From assembly GCA_011050675.1 (NCBI GenBank), contig DRFI01000023.1, forward strand, positions 142,079-206,078: DNA of 64,000 nt, written 5' to 3'. Shown here piece by piece: positions 33,607-42,560 of this stretch. The notes under the pieces are model-generated. The model did no database searches. It was not told where the DNA came from and saw nothing but the letters and a program-made list of their open reading frames with translations. The first letter of the stretch is position 1. Each line of letters opens with the position of its first letter. A program made the translations under genes and the position numbers. This DNA is from Maribacter sp. Lineage in GTDB: Bacteria > Bacteroidota > Bacteroidia > Flavobacteriales > Flavobacteriaceae.

Positions 33607-35118
33607 TTGAAATTACAGAAAGAGACCGTTGAGAAAACCTTATATGATTATCAAGAGGAAGATCTACATGCTATTTTTAAGTATCTAGAGGAGAATGGAG
33701 ATAATTCTAACTTATTATACCAATTGCCTACCGGTGGTGGTAAAACAGTGGTATTCTCTGAAATTGCCAAGCGTTATATCGCAAAGACCAATAAGAAGGT
33801 TATTGTACTTACCCACCGTATAGAACTAAGTCAGCAGACTTCTAAAATGCTAAATGGTTTTGGGGTTAAGAACAAGATTATAAACAGCGAAGTAAAAGAA
33901 TGGCAAGACCAAGACGAGTTCATGTGTTTTGTAGCCATGGTAGAAACGCTGAACAACCGACTACAAGAAGAGAAGATTGAAATTAATAATATAGGCCTTG
34001 TCATTATCGATGAGGCGCATTATAACTCTTTTCGTAAGCTATTTAAGTTTTTTGAAAACTCCGTTATTCTTGGGGTTACCGCAACACCGTTAAGTTCAAA
34101 TATTAAGCTTCCCATGAAAGACAACTATAAAAAGTTGATTGTGGGCGAGTCTATAGATTCTTTGATCCAAAAGAAGTTTTTGGCTAAGGCGAACATGTAT
34201 AATTACGATGTAAGTCTACAAACCCTTAAACTGGGAATTAGTGGAGATTATACCGTAAAATCATCCGATGAATTATACGGTAACCATAGTATGCTGAACA
34301 AGCTGGTCGCTGCCTATAATGAAGTAGGAAAAGGAACCAAGACGCTGATATTTAATAACGGAATAAACACCTCTAGGTACGTATGTGAAACGTTTAAGAA
34401 GGCTGGCTACAATATTCGCCATCTAGACAATAAGAACAATGCAGGGGAACGTAAAGAGATCTTAAAATGGTTTAAAGAAACGCCCGACGCTATATTAACA
34501 TCGGTAAGTATTTTAACTACTGGTTTTGATGAGCCTAGTGTAGAAACCATTATTCTAAACCGTGCTACACGCTCGCTTACCTTATATTTTCAAATGATCG
34601 GTCGTGGGTCTAGATACTTACCACACAAAGAGGAATTCAATGTTATTGATATGGGGAACAATGTTGCCCGTTTTGGTCTGTGGAATGCAGGTATCGATTG
34701 GCAAGAGATTTTCCATTTTCCAGATTTCTATTTGGAAAACATAAAGAATGATGAGGAGATAGAACGTGAATTCGTATATGAAATGCCGGCAGATTTACGA
34801 GCTGAGTTTGCGAATTCTACCGATATCGATTTTGATATTAAAGCGGAATATAAAAAGAGCTTTGCAAACGGAGAGAAATCTAAACTGGTACTTGAAAAAA
34901 GTATTGACCAGCACGCAAAAATTTGTGTAGAGAATTCCGAAGATGTGTTTGATGCCCGTATTCTAGCCAAAAAACTAAAAGAGGAAATTAAATACCGTGT
35001 CCGTCAATATTCCTATTGTATTATGAATAATACAAAGAACTACAAAGAATGGTTAGAAGAGGATTATGAGCGAAAATTACGTTCTAAAATATCCAAGATG
35101 TTCGCTGCAAAAATGTAA
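33607..35118 (+). CDS. SF2 DEAD/DEAH-box helicase
   Basis: 503 residues. Q-like motif YDYQEEDL, Walker A QLPTGGGKTVV, motif Ia-like TLTHRIELSQQ region, DEAH box VIIDEAHYNS, motif III VTATPL, motif V SVSILTTGFDEP and motif VI QMIGRGSRY. This is the SSL2/UvrB-like restriction-helicase type with a C-terminal helical extension. The start is TTG at 33607; no ATG precedes the Q motif. It could act in DNA repair or RNA metabolism. Neighbours give no hint. Confidence 0.85.
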   Translation: MKLQKETVEKTLYDYQEEDLHAIFKYLEENGDNSNLLYQLPTGGGKTVVFSEIAKRYIAKTNKKVIVLTHRIELSQQTSKMLNGFGVKNKIINSEVKEWQDQDEFMCFVAMVETLNNRLQEEKIEINNIGLVIIDEAHYNSFRKLFKFFENSVILGVTATPLSSNIKLPMKDNYKKLIVGESIDSLIQKKFLAKANMYNYDVSLQTLKLGISGDYTVKSSDELYGNHSMLNKLVAAYNEVGKGTKTLIFNNGINTSRYVCETFKKAGYNIRHLDNKNNAGERKEILKWFKETPDAILTSVSILTTGFDEPSVETIILNRATRSLTLYFQMIGRGSRYLPHKEEFNVIDMGNNVARFGLWNAGIDWQEIFHFPDFYLENIKNDEEIEREFVYEMPADLRAEFANSTDIDFDIKAEYKKSFANGEKSKLVLEKSIDQHAKICVENSEDVFDARILAKKLKEEIKYRVRQYSYCIMNNTKNYKEWLEEDYERKLRSKISKMFAAKM

Positions 35119-35319
35119 TTCTTAAGGTGATGAGTTTTTGGTTTTTAGAATACTACCCTGAGTCCATTCGAAAGGACTGGAACTCAAAAATCTTCATCAA
35201 TCCTCAGGGTGACAGCAGTACTGAAAACTGTCAACTGATACAGCGAACCGTAAACTAAATACTTGCTATCCGTCCAACGATTCATTTACTTTGCACTTAC
35301 ATCTAATTCCTAACACCTA
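35119..35319. repeat. Intergenic region with REP-like palindrome
   Basis: At about 35156-35215, CCCTGAGTCCATTCGAAAGGACT is followed by GGAACTC and later CCTCAGGGTGAC. This resembles the CACCCTGAGCnnnGTCGAAGGG family of intergenic palindromes common in Bacteroidota, here degenerate. The rest of the spacer is AT-rich without features. Confidence 0.4.
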
Positions 35320-35325
35320 ATTCCT

Positions 35326-36561
35326 ATCAAAACCCAAACCCTTCTCGTAATTGCACTTGTATGGCCAGAACCTGCTTCCACGGCTGCGGGAGTTCGAATG
35401 ATGCAATTATTAGAAGTATTTAAAAAGCAAGGCTATTCCATAACTATTACTTCTGCCGCGTCTAAGTCGGAGTATTCTGCAGATGTTGAACTTTTAGGAT
35501 ACAACTCTCAGGATATAAAAATGAACGATGCTTCGTTTGATGTTTTTGTAAAAGATTTGAATCCTGATGTGGTGTTATTTGATCGATTTTTGACCGAAGA
35601 ACAATTCGGGTGGCGTGTGGCTGAAAACTGCCCAAATGCATTACGAATTTTAGATACCGAAGATTTACACAGCCTACGTCATGTGCGGGAACAGTGTTTT
35701 AAAAAGGATGTTCCGTTTACTACAGATTCATGGTTGGCAGATGATAAGACCAAACGAGAAATTGCGAGTATTTACCGTTGTGATCTTTCTTTAATTATCT
35801 CTAGCTACGAATTAGAATTATTGACCGATGTTATTAAAATAGATGAAAGTCTACTTTTGTTACTTCCTTTTATGGTCGATGAAATTACCAATGAAACCAA
35901 ATGGAATTCTTTTAATGAGCGTACCGATTTCATATTCATAGGTGGTGGAAAACATGCGCCAAATATAGATGCGGTTAAATGCTTGAAAACTACTATTTGG
36001 CCATTAGTTCATAAACAATTGCCCGAAGCCAAATTACATGTGTATGGTGCTTACTTGCCACAGCAAATTTTAGAAATGCATAACCCTGCAACTGGTTTTC
36101 TAGTACACGGCAGGGCAGTAGCTGTTGATGATGTTATGAGTACCGCTAAAGTATGCTTGGCTCCTTTACGTTTTGGTGCCGGCATTAAAGGGAAATTGAT
36201 TTCTGCCATGCAAAATGGTACACCTAGTGTTACCACAACTATTGGTGCAGAAGGCATGGCCGGCATTTTGGACTGGAACGGTTATATAGAAAATGATCAC
36301 ACCGCTTTTGTTGCTGCAGCGGTACGATTATATACTGTGAAAGACACCTGGCAGCAATCACAAAACCAAGGAAAAACTTTGATCAATACGCTGTACGCTA
36401 AAACAAGTTTAGAACGTGTATTTTTAGAGAAAGTTACACAACTTCAAAAAGACCTGACCCATCATAGAACACAAAACTTCACCGGAGCTTTATTACAGCA
36501 CCAAACAATGACAGCTACTAAGTTTATGAGTAAATGGATTGAGGAGAAGAATAGGGGGTAA
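35326..36561 (+). CDS. Glycosyltransferase, GT4-like, with no ATG at the expected start
   Basis: The first ATG (35398) would give 387 residues but would cut off the first Rossmann strand and the phosphate loop. The same frame is open upstream to 35314 and reads KTQTLLVIALVWPEPASTAA then GVRMMQ, the normal start of this family. The codon where methionine is expected is ATC (35326), so a non-AUG start (ATC, or ATT at 35320) or a mutated start is likely. The C-terminal half has FIGGGKHAPN, KLHVYGAYLP, KVCLAPLRFGAGIKGK and the sugar-nucleotide loop MQNGTPSVTTTIGAEGM. The donor and acceptor are unknown. Confidence 0.75.
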   Translation: MKTQTLLVIALVWPEPASTAAGVRMMQLLEVFKKQGYSITITSAASKSEYSADVELLGYNSQDIKMNDASFDVFVKDLNPDVVLFDRFLTEEQFGWRVAENCPNALRILDTEDLHSLRHVREQCFKKDVPFTTDSWLADDKTKREIASIYRCDLSLIISSYELELLTDVIKIDESLLLLLPFMVDEITNETKWNSFNERTDFIFIGGGKHAPNIDAVKCLKTTIWPLVHKQLPEAKLHVYGAYLPQQILEMHNPATGFLVHGRAVAVDDVMSTAKVCLAPLRFGAGIKGKLISAMQNGTPSVTTTIGAEGMAGILDWNGYIENDHTAFVAAAVRLYTVKDTWQQSQNQGKTLINTLYAKTSLERVFLEKVTQLQKDLTHHRTQNFTGALLQHQTMTATKFMSKWIEEKNRG

Positions 36562-36574
36562 GCTAAAGGGTTTC

Positions 36575-36776
36575 GTTATCGTTTAGTATAAGAAACGTAG
36601 GGCAGGTGATAAGCACTTTAGTTTCGATTTATTACTTAGCTAAATATAAATATTTTGTTTTTATCTTTTGTTCCATAAACGCTGAATTTTATATTTAGCG
36701 GACTTTATAATAAACACTGACCTTTCGGTTAAATCACACACGCCCTATGTTTTTTATACACTGTTGTGCGTAGTTA
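36575..36776. repeat. Long imperfect palindrome after the AAA-TOPRIM gene
   Basis: The region after the minus-strand AAA gene is a large imperfect inverted repeat of about 200 bp. The arms are AGTATAAGAAACGTAGGGC (36585-36603) and GCCCTATGTTTTTTATACACT (36742-36762), which pair over 17 of 19 positions plus a two-base bulge. The inner part is AT-rich. The right end is GTTGTGCGTAGTTA (36763-36776), 2 nt from the stop codon. Positions 36681-36780 are homologous to 1290-1392. The layout recalls integron attC sites (long folded palindrome beside a single gene), but the GTTRRRY core is not matched. Confidence 0.6.
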
Positions 36777-38409
36777 TTTTATATCAAATTTGTCAGTTTA
36801 ATCAATAATGTTCGATAAAAGGATTTAATATTTGGGTCATCAATAATTAATTTTCTTACTGCACTTTCATATGTGTCTGTATTGAGTTCTAACCCTCCAA
36901 CAATTCCATTAATAACGGGTGTTTCTCTTATTGGATACCTAGAAATAAGTCCATTTATATTTTGGCTTTGAATAAGGTCATTAAAAATTGTTTCCTCTTT
37001 TTCAAATTCCTCATTTAAGTCCATATTCAAGACAAACTGTTCTTTGTTTAATATGTTTTGATGTCTTGGAAGATTTGACATTACTGAGTTTCTAACTTTT
37101 TTCTCACAAAGTCGTGAGCAAAGTCTATCTTTATGTAAAGTGATATTCTCTATAATTTTCGAAGTTGAATTTGTATATAATTCATCTTTACTCTTACCTG
37201 AGATATCCGCAAATCTTTCCGCAATTTTTTCTATTATTTCTGTTCTGTAATAAAGAGATTCAACTGAATAAGATTCAAGAGCAACAACTCCTTTATCTAT
37301 AAGTGTTTGTAGCTGTTCAGCTGTACGGTCATCAGCGTCTATTAAACCGAAAACACTTATCCAATGTAATTTATCTGTTCCTCTCACACCTTCAACTGCT
37401 CTTTCCACATCTTTACAACTACCTTTCGGAATAACACTTAATTCTGGGAAAATTAGCTGATAAATTTGTTTGTCTAAGCTGGTTGATTCTCCTTCCACAA
37501 ATAGTATTTTCCTTTTTGCGCCTAAAATTGACTGTTTAATTTCATTTGGTATTTCATCTGTTTCGGTGATTAAATCAGCTTCCCAGTCTTTTATGTTTTT
37601 GTTGTTCCAAGTACAGTCTCTAATTAATAGAACACTAGATTCATTATGGTCTATTGGTAAAAATATATCGTGCGTAGAGATAACAAATACACAATCTTTC
37701 CTTTTATTAAATAATGAAGTTAGTAAAGGGGAAATGATAGACCTATGTAAATGTCTTTCGGGCTCATCTAAAATTATTAATTGATTTGGTTCTGTTGTTA
37801 GAATATCTGAACATATTAATAAAGCATTTCTTTCTCCGTCTGATAATTCTGCTATACTGTATAACTCACTACCATTTTTTGAAGCAAAAAGCTGTTCATC
37901 TTTTTCAAGAGATATAACAATAGGAATATTTGATAAAGCTAATAATTCATTAATCCCTTGAATAGGTGCTTGTTTATTTGATAGTTCTTTTGCTAAGTCA
38001 ATATTATCTTGGTCGACTTCGTTAGCGATTTTTCTAGCTCTTATATTTTCCGAATTGATTAAATCAAAAATTGATAAAGATGCTCTCATTGATGAAGAAT
38101 TGTCTTTCCATCGTGAATCAATTAACGAATCCCAGTATTTGATGTTAGAATCGTTTTCTTTCTTTTGAGAAGCTGTAATATTCATTGCATTATCAGTAAA
38201 CCAAGTTTGCCTATGAGCTAAAATTCTCTTTGCGTGATTTTGATTTTGAGTAAATAGATTGTGCATAAGAGTTGATTTTCCAACTCCATTTGCTCCTAAA
38301 ACGAAAAGTGCATTTCCTTCTGTAAGGTTAATGTCTAAAACTCCATTATTTGAAGTTTGAAAGCTAAATTTATATTTTGATTCTATCATTTTTTTTAATT
38401 ACGCACAAC
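36763..38409. mobile_element. Putative single-gene cassette bracketed by GTTGTGCGTARTTA
   Basis: GTTGTGCGTAGTTA (36763-36776, plus strand) and GTTGTGCGTAATTA (38396-38409, minus strand) are inverted copies with 13 of 14 identical bases. They lie 2 nt after the stop and 7 nt before the ATG of the ATPase gene, so the repeat pair encloses just that gene. The same design surrounds the DUF6090 gene. No recombinase gene is present in the window. That this unit moves is inferred. Confidence 0.45.
36779..38389 (-). CDS. ABC-type ATPase fused to a TOPRIM/DUF4435-like domain, candidate defence protein
   Basis: 536 residues. N-terminal ATPase: Walker A GANGVGKST (32-40), signature LSDGE (182-186), Walker B LIILDEP (204-210), H-loop STHD (His240). 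C-terminal domain: ILFVEGES (Glu299), GSCKDVERAVEGV and GLIDADD (Asp351, Asp353), the E and DxD spacing of TOPRIM and DUF4435 proteins. ATPase plus TOPRIM is the plan of OLD, GajA (Gabija) and PARIS (AriA ATPase, AriB DUF4435). Here both are in one short polypeptide with a compact ATPase insert, so it is not a plain match to any of them. Its isolation in a repeat-bracketed cassette supports a role against phages or plasmids. That function is inferred. Confidence 0.75.
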   Translation of the reverse strand: MIESKYKFSFQTSNNGVLDINLTEGNALFVLGANGVGKSTLMHNLFTQNQNHAKRILAHRQTWFTDNAMNITASQKKENDSNIKYWDSLIDSRWKDNSSSMRASLSIFDLINSENIRARKIANEVDQDNIDLAKELSNKQAPIQGINELLALSNIPIVISLEKDEQLFASKNGSELYSIAELSDGERNALLICSDILTTEPNQLIILDEPERHLHRSIISPLLTSLFNKRKDCVFVISTHDIFLPIDHNESSVLLIRDCTWNNKNIKDWEADLITETDEIPNEIKQSILGAKRKILFVEGESTSLDKQIYQLIFPELSVIPKGSCKDVERAVEGVRGTDKLHWISVFGLIDADDRTAEQLQTLIDKGVVALESYSVESLYYRTEIIEKIAERFADISGKSKDELYTNSTSKIIENITLHKDRLCSRLCEKKVRNSVMSNLPRHQNILNKEQFVLNMDLNEEFEKEETIFNDLIQSQNINGLISRYPIRETPVINGIVGGLELNTDTYESAVRKLIIDDPNIKSFYRTLLIKLTNLI

Positions 38410-38533
38410 GTTGAGCTAAGAGAAGTTTCAATTCCTTTTAGCGGATGATAACGAAGTTCGCTTTTTGTAAAATTGTACGCAAACACTTACAATCAGAGTT
38501 GTAAGAAGTTATTAACGAATGAGTTAATACTAA

Positions 38534-39547
38534 TTAGACAGTTTTCTGTACTTTCCAGTCGTTTTTTAAATACGCAAGCGCATCTTCCAAAGCCTTTTTA
38601 GAAGGTTTAGGGTTAAAGCCTAATTCTTCTCTAGACTTACGAATATCATAGTCTTGTTTTAAACCATAAAACATATCTAAGTAATGTCGTTGCAACAAGG
38701 GTTCTTTACCGGTTAGCTTACTGCTAAACTCCATTAACCCAGCTACACCATACAAAAGCCATTTGGGTACTTTTTTTGGCATTTTTAACATTAATTCTGG
38801 GTATAGATCTGCTGCGATTTTTACACTCTCTTGTAAGGTAGTATGTGTTTCGTTCGCTAAAATATAGCGCTCGCCATCCCTGCCTTTTGTCATGGCATTG
38901 AACATGCCTAAAGCAACATCTTTTACATCGACCCAATTTAAGGTAACACTAGTATCTACAGGTATTTCCCCATTTAATACTTGTAGTACCAAATTGTTAG
39001 AATAACTGAGTTTAAACGCTATAGCACCAACCATTGCAGATGGTAAAACCAGTACCGTTCTAATACCATATTTTTTACCTAATGCTATGGCTAGTTTATC
39101 TGAATCATTCTTAGAATTGAAATACCAGTTTCTTCGATCTTTATTATAGCCATTAGCTACATTGGCGGGTAGCTTGGTGTAATCTAAACTAGCTACAGAA
39201 CTAACGTATACCATATTTTGTACGCCACATTCTTTAGCGACATCAAAAACGTTTTGGGTTCCTTGTAGGTTGTTATCATAAATTTCAGTTTTAGGGTCTT
39301 TCGCCCACATACTAAAATTTGCCGCTACTGCGTATACATTGGTGACCCCTTTAAATGCCTTTTTTAAGGAGGCTTTATCAGTTATATCTGCCTGTACAAT
39401 CTCACAGTCCAACCCTTTAAAAGGTGCTGTATTATTTAGGTTTCTAACGGTTGTTCTAACCTTTTGATTATTGGCAAGTAATAATCGTATTAAGTTGTTT
39501 CCTAAATGTCCCGTACCACCTGTTACTAATGAAATCTCGTTGCTCAT
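38534..39547 (-). CDS. Extended SDR, dihydroflavonol-4-reductase-like
   Basis: 337 residues with the NAD(P) motif VTGGTGHLGNNLIR (GxxGxxG), the DxxD at QADITD, VYVSSVASLDY and the active-site region NxxYNKDRRNWYFNSKNDSDKLA, where Tyr and Lys are spaced as YxxxK-like variants. It is the NAD-dependent epimerase/dehydratase family; the substrate is unknown. A Crp-like regulator gene lies 63 nt upstream on the same strand, and the two may be co-transcribed. Confidence 0.85.
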   Translation of the reverse strand: MSNEISLVTGGTGHLGNNLIRLLLANNQKVRTTVRNLNNTAPFKGLDCEIVQADITDKASLKKAFKGVTNVYAVAANFSMWAKDPKTEIYDNNLQGTQNVFDVAKECGVQNMVYVSSVASLDYTKLPANVANGYNKDRRNWYFNSKNDSDKLAIALGKKYGIRTVLVLPSAMVGAIAFKLSYSNNLVLQVLNGEIPVDTSVTLNWVDVKDVALGMFNAMTKGRDGERYILANETHTTLQESVKIAADLYPELMLKMPKKVPKWLLYGVAGLMEFSSKLTGKEPLLQRHYLDMFYGLKQDYDIRKSREELGFNPKPSKKALEDALAYLKNDWKVQKTV

Positions 39548-39610
39548 ACTATTTTTGAATTTTGCTTACGCAAATTTCCGTGACTTTTAATTGGTAAGAA
39601 ATAACATTTG

Positions 39611-40180
39611 TTAGAAAGCGATTTGTTTTCTAATACGACTTAGCGATTGCGGTTCCATACCTAAAAATGAAGCGATATTATCTATAGATACATTTAAAGC
39701 CAATGTTGGGTACTGATGTACAAATTTTAGATACCGCTCTTTTGCAGTTAAAATCTGAAAGTCTTTAACACGTTCTAGTTTACAATTTAAGTGCTCATTG
39801 GTGACTTCTTTCACAAATATTGCCCAGAAATTGGTTTCCTTTTGTAATAGATCAAAGTCCGGCTTTGCTATTTTAACAAGACTGGCAGCGGTAACAGTTT
39901 CGTAATAATCCATTGACGGAGTGCCCGTCATAAAACTCTCTAGTGATGTGAAGAAATCTTGCTCCGCCACGAGATGCTGAACTACTATTTTTCCGTCAAT
40001 ATTCTGATATCCCTTAACAATACCGGTATCTAAGAAATAAATATACCGTTCTACTTTTCCTGCCTCTAAGAGAATGGTTTGCGCAGGAACTTCTTCCGAC
40101 ACGAAATACTTCTTGAGTAGATCAATATCATTTTGCGATATGGTAGCTCTTGACTGTATGTAGTTGATTAGATTTTCCAT
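39611..40180 (-). CDS. Crp/Fnr-family regulator
   Basis: 189 residues. The cyclic-nucleotide-binding beta-roll spans about 25-110 (AGKVERYIYFLDTGIVKGY). The C-terminal helix-turn-helix is short and degenerate (NVSIDNIASFLGMEPQSLSRIRKQI), as in many Bacteroidota Crp-like proteins. The usual cAMP-binding R-S pair is not obvious, so cAMP binding is doubtful. It precedes the SDR gene on the same strand and may control it. Confidence 0.87.
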   Translation of the reverse strand: MENLINYIQSRATISQNDIDLLKKYFVSEEVPAQTILLEAGKVERYIYFLDTGIVKGYQNIDGKIVVQHLVAEQDFFTSLESFMTGTPSMDYYETVTAASLVKIAKPDFDLLQKETNFWAIFVKEVTNEHLNCKLERVKDFQILTAKERYLKFVHQYPTLALNVSIDNIASFLGMEPQSLSRIRKQIAF

Positions 40181-40222
40181 TGATGAATTGTTAATAGAGA
40201 GAATGATTATCCAAAGTACAAG

Positions 40223-41047
40223 TTAATACTTTACCGTACAGTTAAAACCAACACCAATAGTACCTGCTTTTTCCCATTCTGCCTGGCTAGTAGGTCTAAT
40301 GATCATAGCATGACCGAACAATGACGCTGAAAAATTAATATCATCATCCTCATTTGGAGTTTCAATTAATTCGATAGTGATGTAAATATCGTCTTCAACA
40401 AGTATTCTGTATGGCTCTAAGTTTAAAGAGAAATCACCTTTTTCTACATCAATAGGAAAAATAATATTTTCATTCACTATTTTCTTATCCGGCAGTCCGT
40501 TTTTAATACTGTAAATATTCAATCGATACTTTAAGCTTGTATTGGTGTTTTTTATAATGTGCGTATTAAAGCTCTTTAGAAATGTTGGCTTATGCTTGAT
40601 ATTAATTTTTGTTCCTAACTCGTTACCCAATTCAATTACACTAAACCCAAGGTTAAGAGATTTTGATTTGGTTTTATTACCTAGTACCTTTTCTTTTAAT
40701 TCTCTGGCGGTAATGGTTACTTCGGCTAGTTCTGTAACATCCGCAGTTAACGCAAGTACAGTATTTGCTTCTAATGTTTTGATAAAATCGGTTGCTACCA
40801 ATGAGATTGTTTTATAACCTATGGATGATACTCTAATGGTATCGTTCATAAAATCGTCTTGTACCTCAAATTCGAATTTACCTGCTTCATTTGATACGGT
40901 ACCTAGACTCTGTTTTAGGATTCCAATATTTACATAGGGGATGGTTTCATTGGTTTCACTGTCCACAATAGAACCTGAAACTACTTTTTGCGAGAACAAA
41001 GAGCATGTAAAAAGTACTATGATACTAGAAAAAATAGATTTTATCAT
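40223..41047 (-). CDS. Secreted protein with carboxypeptidase-like regulatory domain
   Basis: 274 residues from ATG 41047; the frame opens at TTG 41071, but only the ATG gives a proper signal peptide (MIKSIFSSIIVLFTCSLFSQ). After cleavage comes a CarboxypepD_reg-like/TonB-dependent-receptor N-terminal domain: GSIVDSETNETIPYVNIGI, GTVSNEAGKFEF and SSIGYKT. The remainder (about 115-274) is beta-rich and unassigned. Such domains occur in outer-membrane or surface proteins, but no plug or barrel follows here. Confidence 0.75.
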   Translation of the reverse strand: MIKSIFSSIIVLFTCSLFSQKVVSGSIVDSETNETIPYVNIGILKQSLGTVSNEAGKFEFEVQDDFMNDTIRVSSIGYKTISLVATDFIKTLEANTVLALTADVTELAEVTITARELKEKVLGNKTKSKSLNLGFSVIELGNELGTKINIKHKPTFLKSFNTHIIKNTNTSLKYRLNIYSIKNGLPDKKIVNENIIFPIDVEKGDFSLNLEPYRILVEDDIYITIELIETPNEDDDINFSASLFGHAMIIRPTSQAEWEKAGTIGVGFNCTVKY

Positions 41048-41180
41048 TTTAATTTTTATTGTATTAAACAAAGAGCTAAAGGAAGATTAATTACTTCGTT
41101 TAGCTCTCGTTTATAAGAAATTTTAAGGAGTAGTTTAGTAGGGGAGCATATGCTCCGTTATTGATTGTAGCAGTAACTGA

Positions 41181-41612
41181 CTATTTCATTGCCTTTTGAT
41201 AATCGAGAATGAATTTCTTCATCATATTTTTAAGTTCGGCTTTGTCATTCTTACTCATTTTAATCACATTAAGCCAGGCTGAACCAACGGTGGAATTTGT
41301 AGTTGAAAAACGCTTCTTTACCAGATAACTCTTTTCATTTGGAAAAAATGTCAATCCTTTTTTTCCAACTTTTATATTCTCCGCATCAATTTTAGTAACG
41401 TCAAATGTTAATTCGATCACATGTTGTGGTCCGTTATAGAAATAAATATTTCCTTGAGTAGCATTTATTTTAGCGTAGTAGTTTCTATTGCCTTCACTAT
41501 GTTCTTCTATAAAACCATTAATAGTCTCTACTTGCTCTTGTAATTCTTGAGCGATACTTGTTTGAGCACATGCTATGATGAAAAGGAAAGTAATGGTTAG
41601 TTTTTTAAACAT
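41181..41612 (-). CDS. Secreted hypothetical protein
   Basis: 143 residues with a signal peptide (about 1-21, ending in TSIAQ). The mature part has alternating beta pattern (NYYAKINATQGNIYFYNG, HVIELTFDVTKI) and a basic helical C terminus. No family recognised. It is 110 nt upstream of the carboxypeptidase-regulatory-domain gene, same strand. Confidence 0.6.
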   Translation of the reverse strand: MFKKLTITFLFIIACAQTSIAQELQEQVETINGFIEEHSEGNRNYYAKINATQGNIYFYNGPQHVIELTFDVTKIDAENIKVGKKGLTFFPNEKSYLVKKRFSTTNSTVGSAWLNVIKMSKNDKAELKNMMKKFILDYQKAMK

Positions 41613-41747
41613 AATAAGTATTATAAATTGGTTCGTATTAAACTAAATAACAATGATTTGTCTTTAGTGTCTAATAACGAATTTCGTTATTAAAAAAAAT
41701 GTACCCAAGTATTTTCTTACATCATTTATAAGAACCTATTAATTTAA

Positions 41748-42560
41748 TTAAAGCCCAAAATGATTAATTGGACCGTTGCCATGACCTAAAATTTTATGCT
41801 GACCTGAAGCTATTGCTTGGTTAACATAGTTACAGCCTTTTTTAATAGCACTGTCCATAGATTCGCCCAAACTTAAAAAAGCGGCAATGCTTGAAGATAG
41901 GCTACAACCCGTACCATGAGTATTATTAGTATCTATTCTTGGGTTGGTAATAACACTTACTTCTCCCGTTTCAAAAACATAAAAAACATCGGTCATAGTG
42001 TTCGTGGTATCATTGGCATGTCCGCCTTTTAGTAGCACAGAAGTTTGAAACTGTTGGCCAATTTTCTTTGCCATAACGTTCATGTTATCACTTGTAATTT
42101 TCTGACCGATCAACAATTCTGCTTCAGGGATATTCGGGGTTATTAAACCAACCTTTGGCAGAAAGTTCTTTAAACATTCAATGGCATCATCGGTTATTAA
42201 TTTATGACCAGATGTGGTTACCATAACAGGGTCTAGAACTATATTTTTTAGTCCGTATTCACTTAGCTTTTCTTGTACCACTTTTATGACTTCACAAGAA
42301 TGCAGCATACCAATTTTAACCGCTCCAAACTTAATATCGCTTAGTACGGCATCTAATTGCTTTTCTATATGTGAAATGGGGATTGCATGAATATCGGTAA
42401 CGCCTTTTGTATTCTGTGCCGTAGTTGCCGTAATTACTGTAGCAGCATAGGCACCACAGGCACTAATACTTTTAATATCTGCTTGTACACCAGCACAACC
42501 ACCAGAATCGCTACCGGCAATGGACAATACACTATTGTAAGGTGTTTTTATATCTTCCAT
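41748..42560 (-). CDS. thiD: Hydroxymethylpyrimidine/phosphomethylpyrimidine kinase
   Basis: 270 residues of the ribokinase fold: SIAGSDSGGCAGVQADIK, VITATTAQNTKGV, VLDPVMVTTSGHKLI and the anion hole GTGCSLSSSIAAFL. It phosphorylates HMP twice to HMP-PP for thiamine phosphate synthesis. It is last in the thiM-thiE-tenA-thiD operon and overlaps tenA by 13 nt. Confidence 0.95.
   Translation of the reverse strand: MEDIKTPYNSVLSIAGSDSGGCAGVQADIKSISACGAYAATVITATTAQNTKGVTDIHAIPISHIEKQLDAVLSDIKFGAVKIGMLHSCEVIKVVQEKLSEYGLKNIVLDPVMVTTSGHKLITDDAIECLKNFLPKVGLITPNIPEAELLIGQKITSDNMNVMAKKIGQQFQTSVLLKGGHANDTTNTMTDVFYVFETGEVSVITNPRIDTNNTHGTGCSLSSSIAAFLSLGESMDSAIKKGCNYVNQAIASGQHKILGHGNGPINHFGL

Noticed and set aside
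36575..36780. Classical integron attC site
   Set aside because: The long palindrome and one-gene layout are suggestive, but GTTRRRY/RYYYAAC cores are not matched and no IntI gene is visible. Kept only as a comparison.
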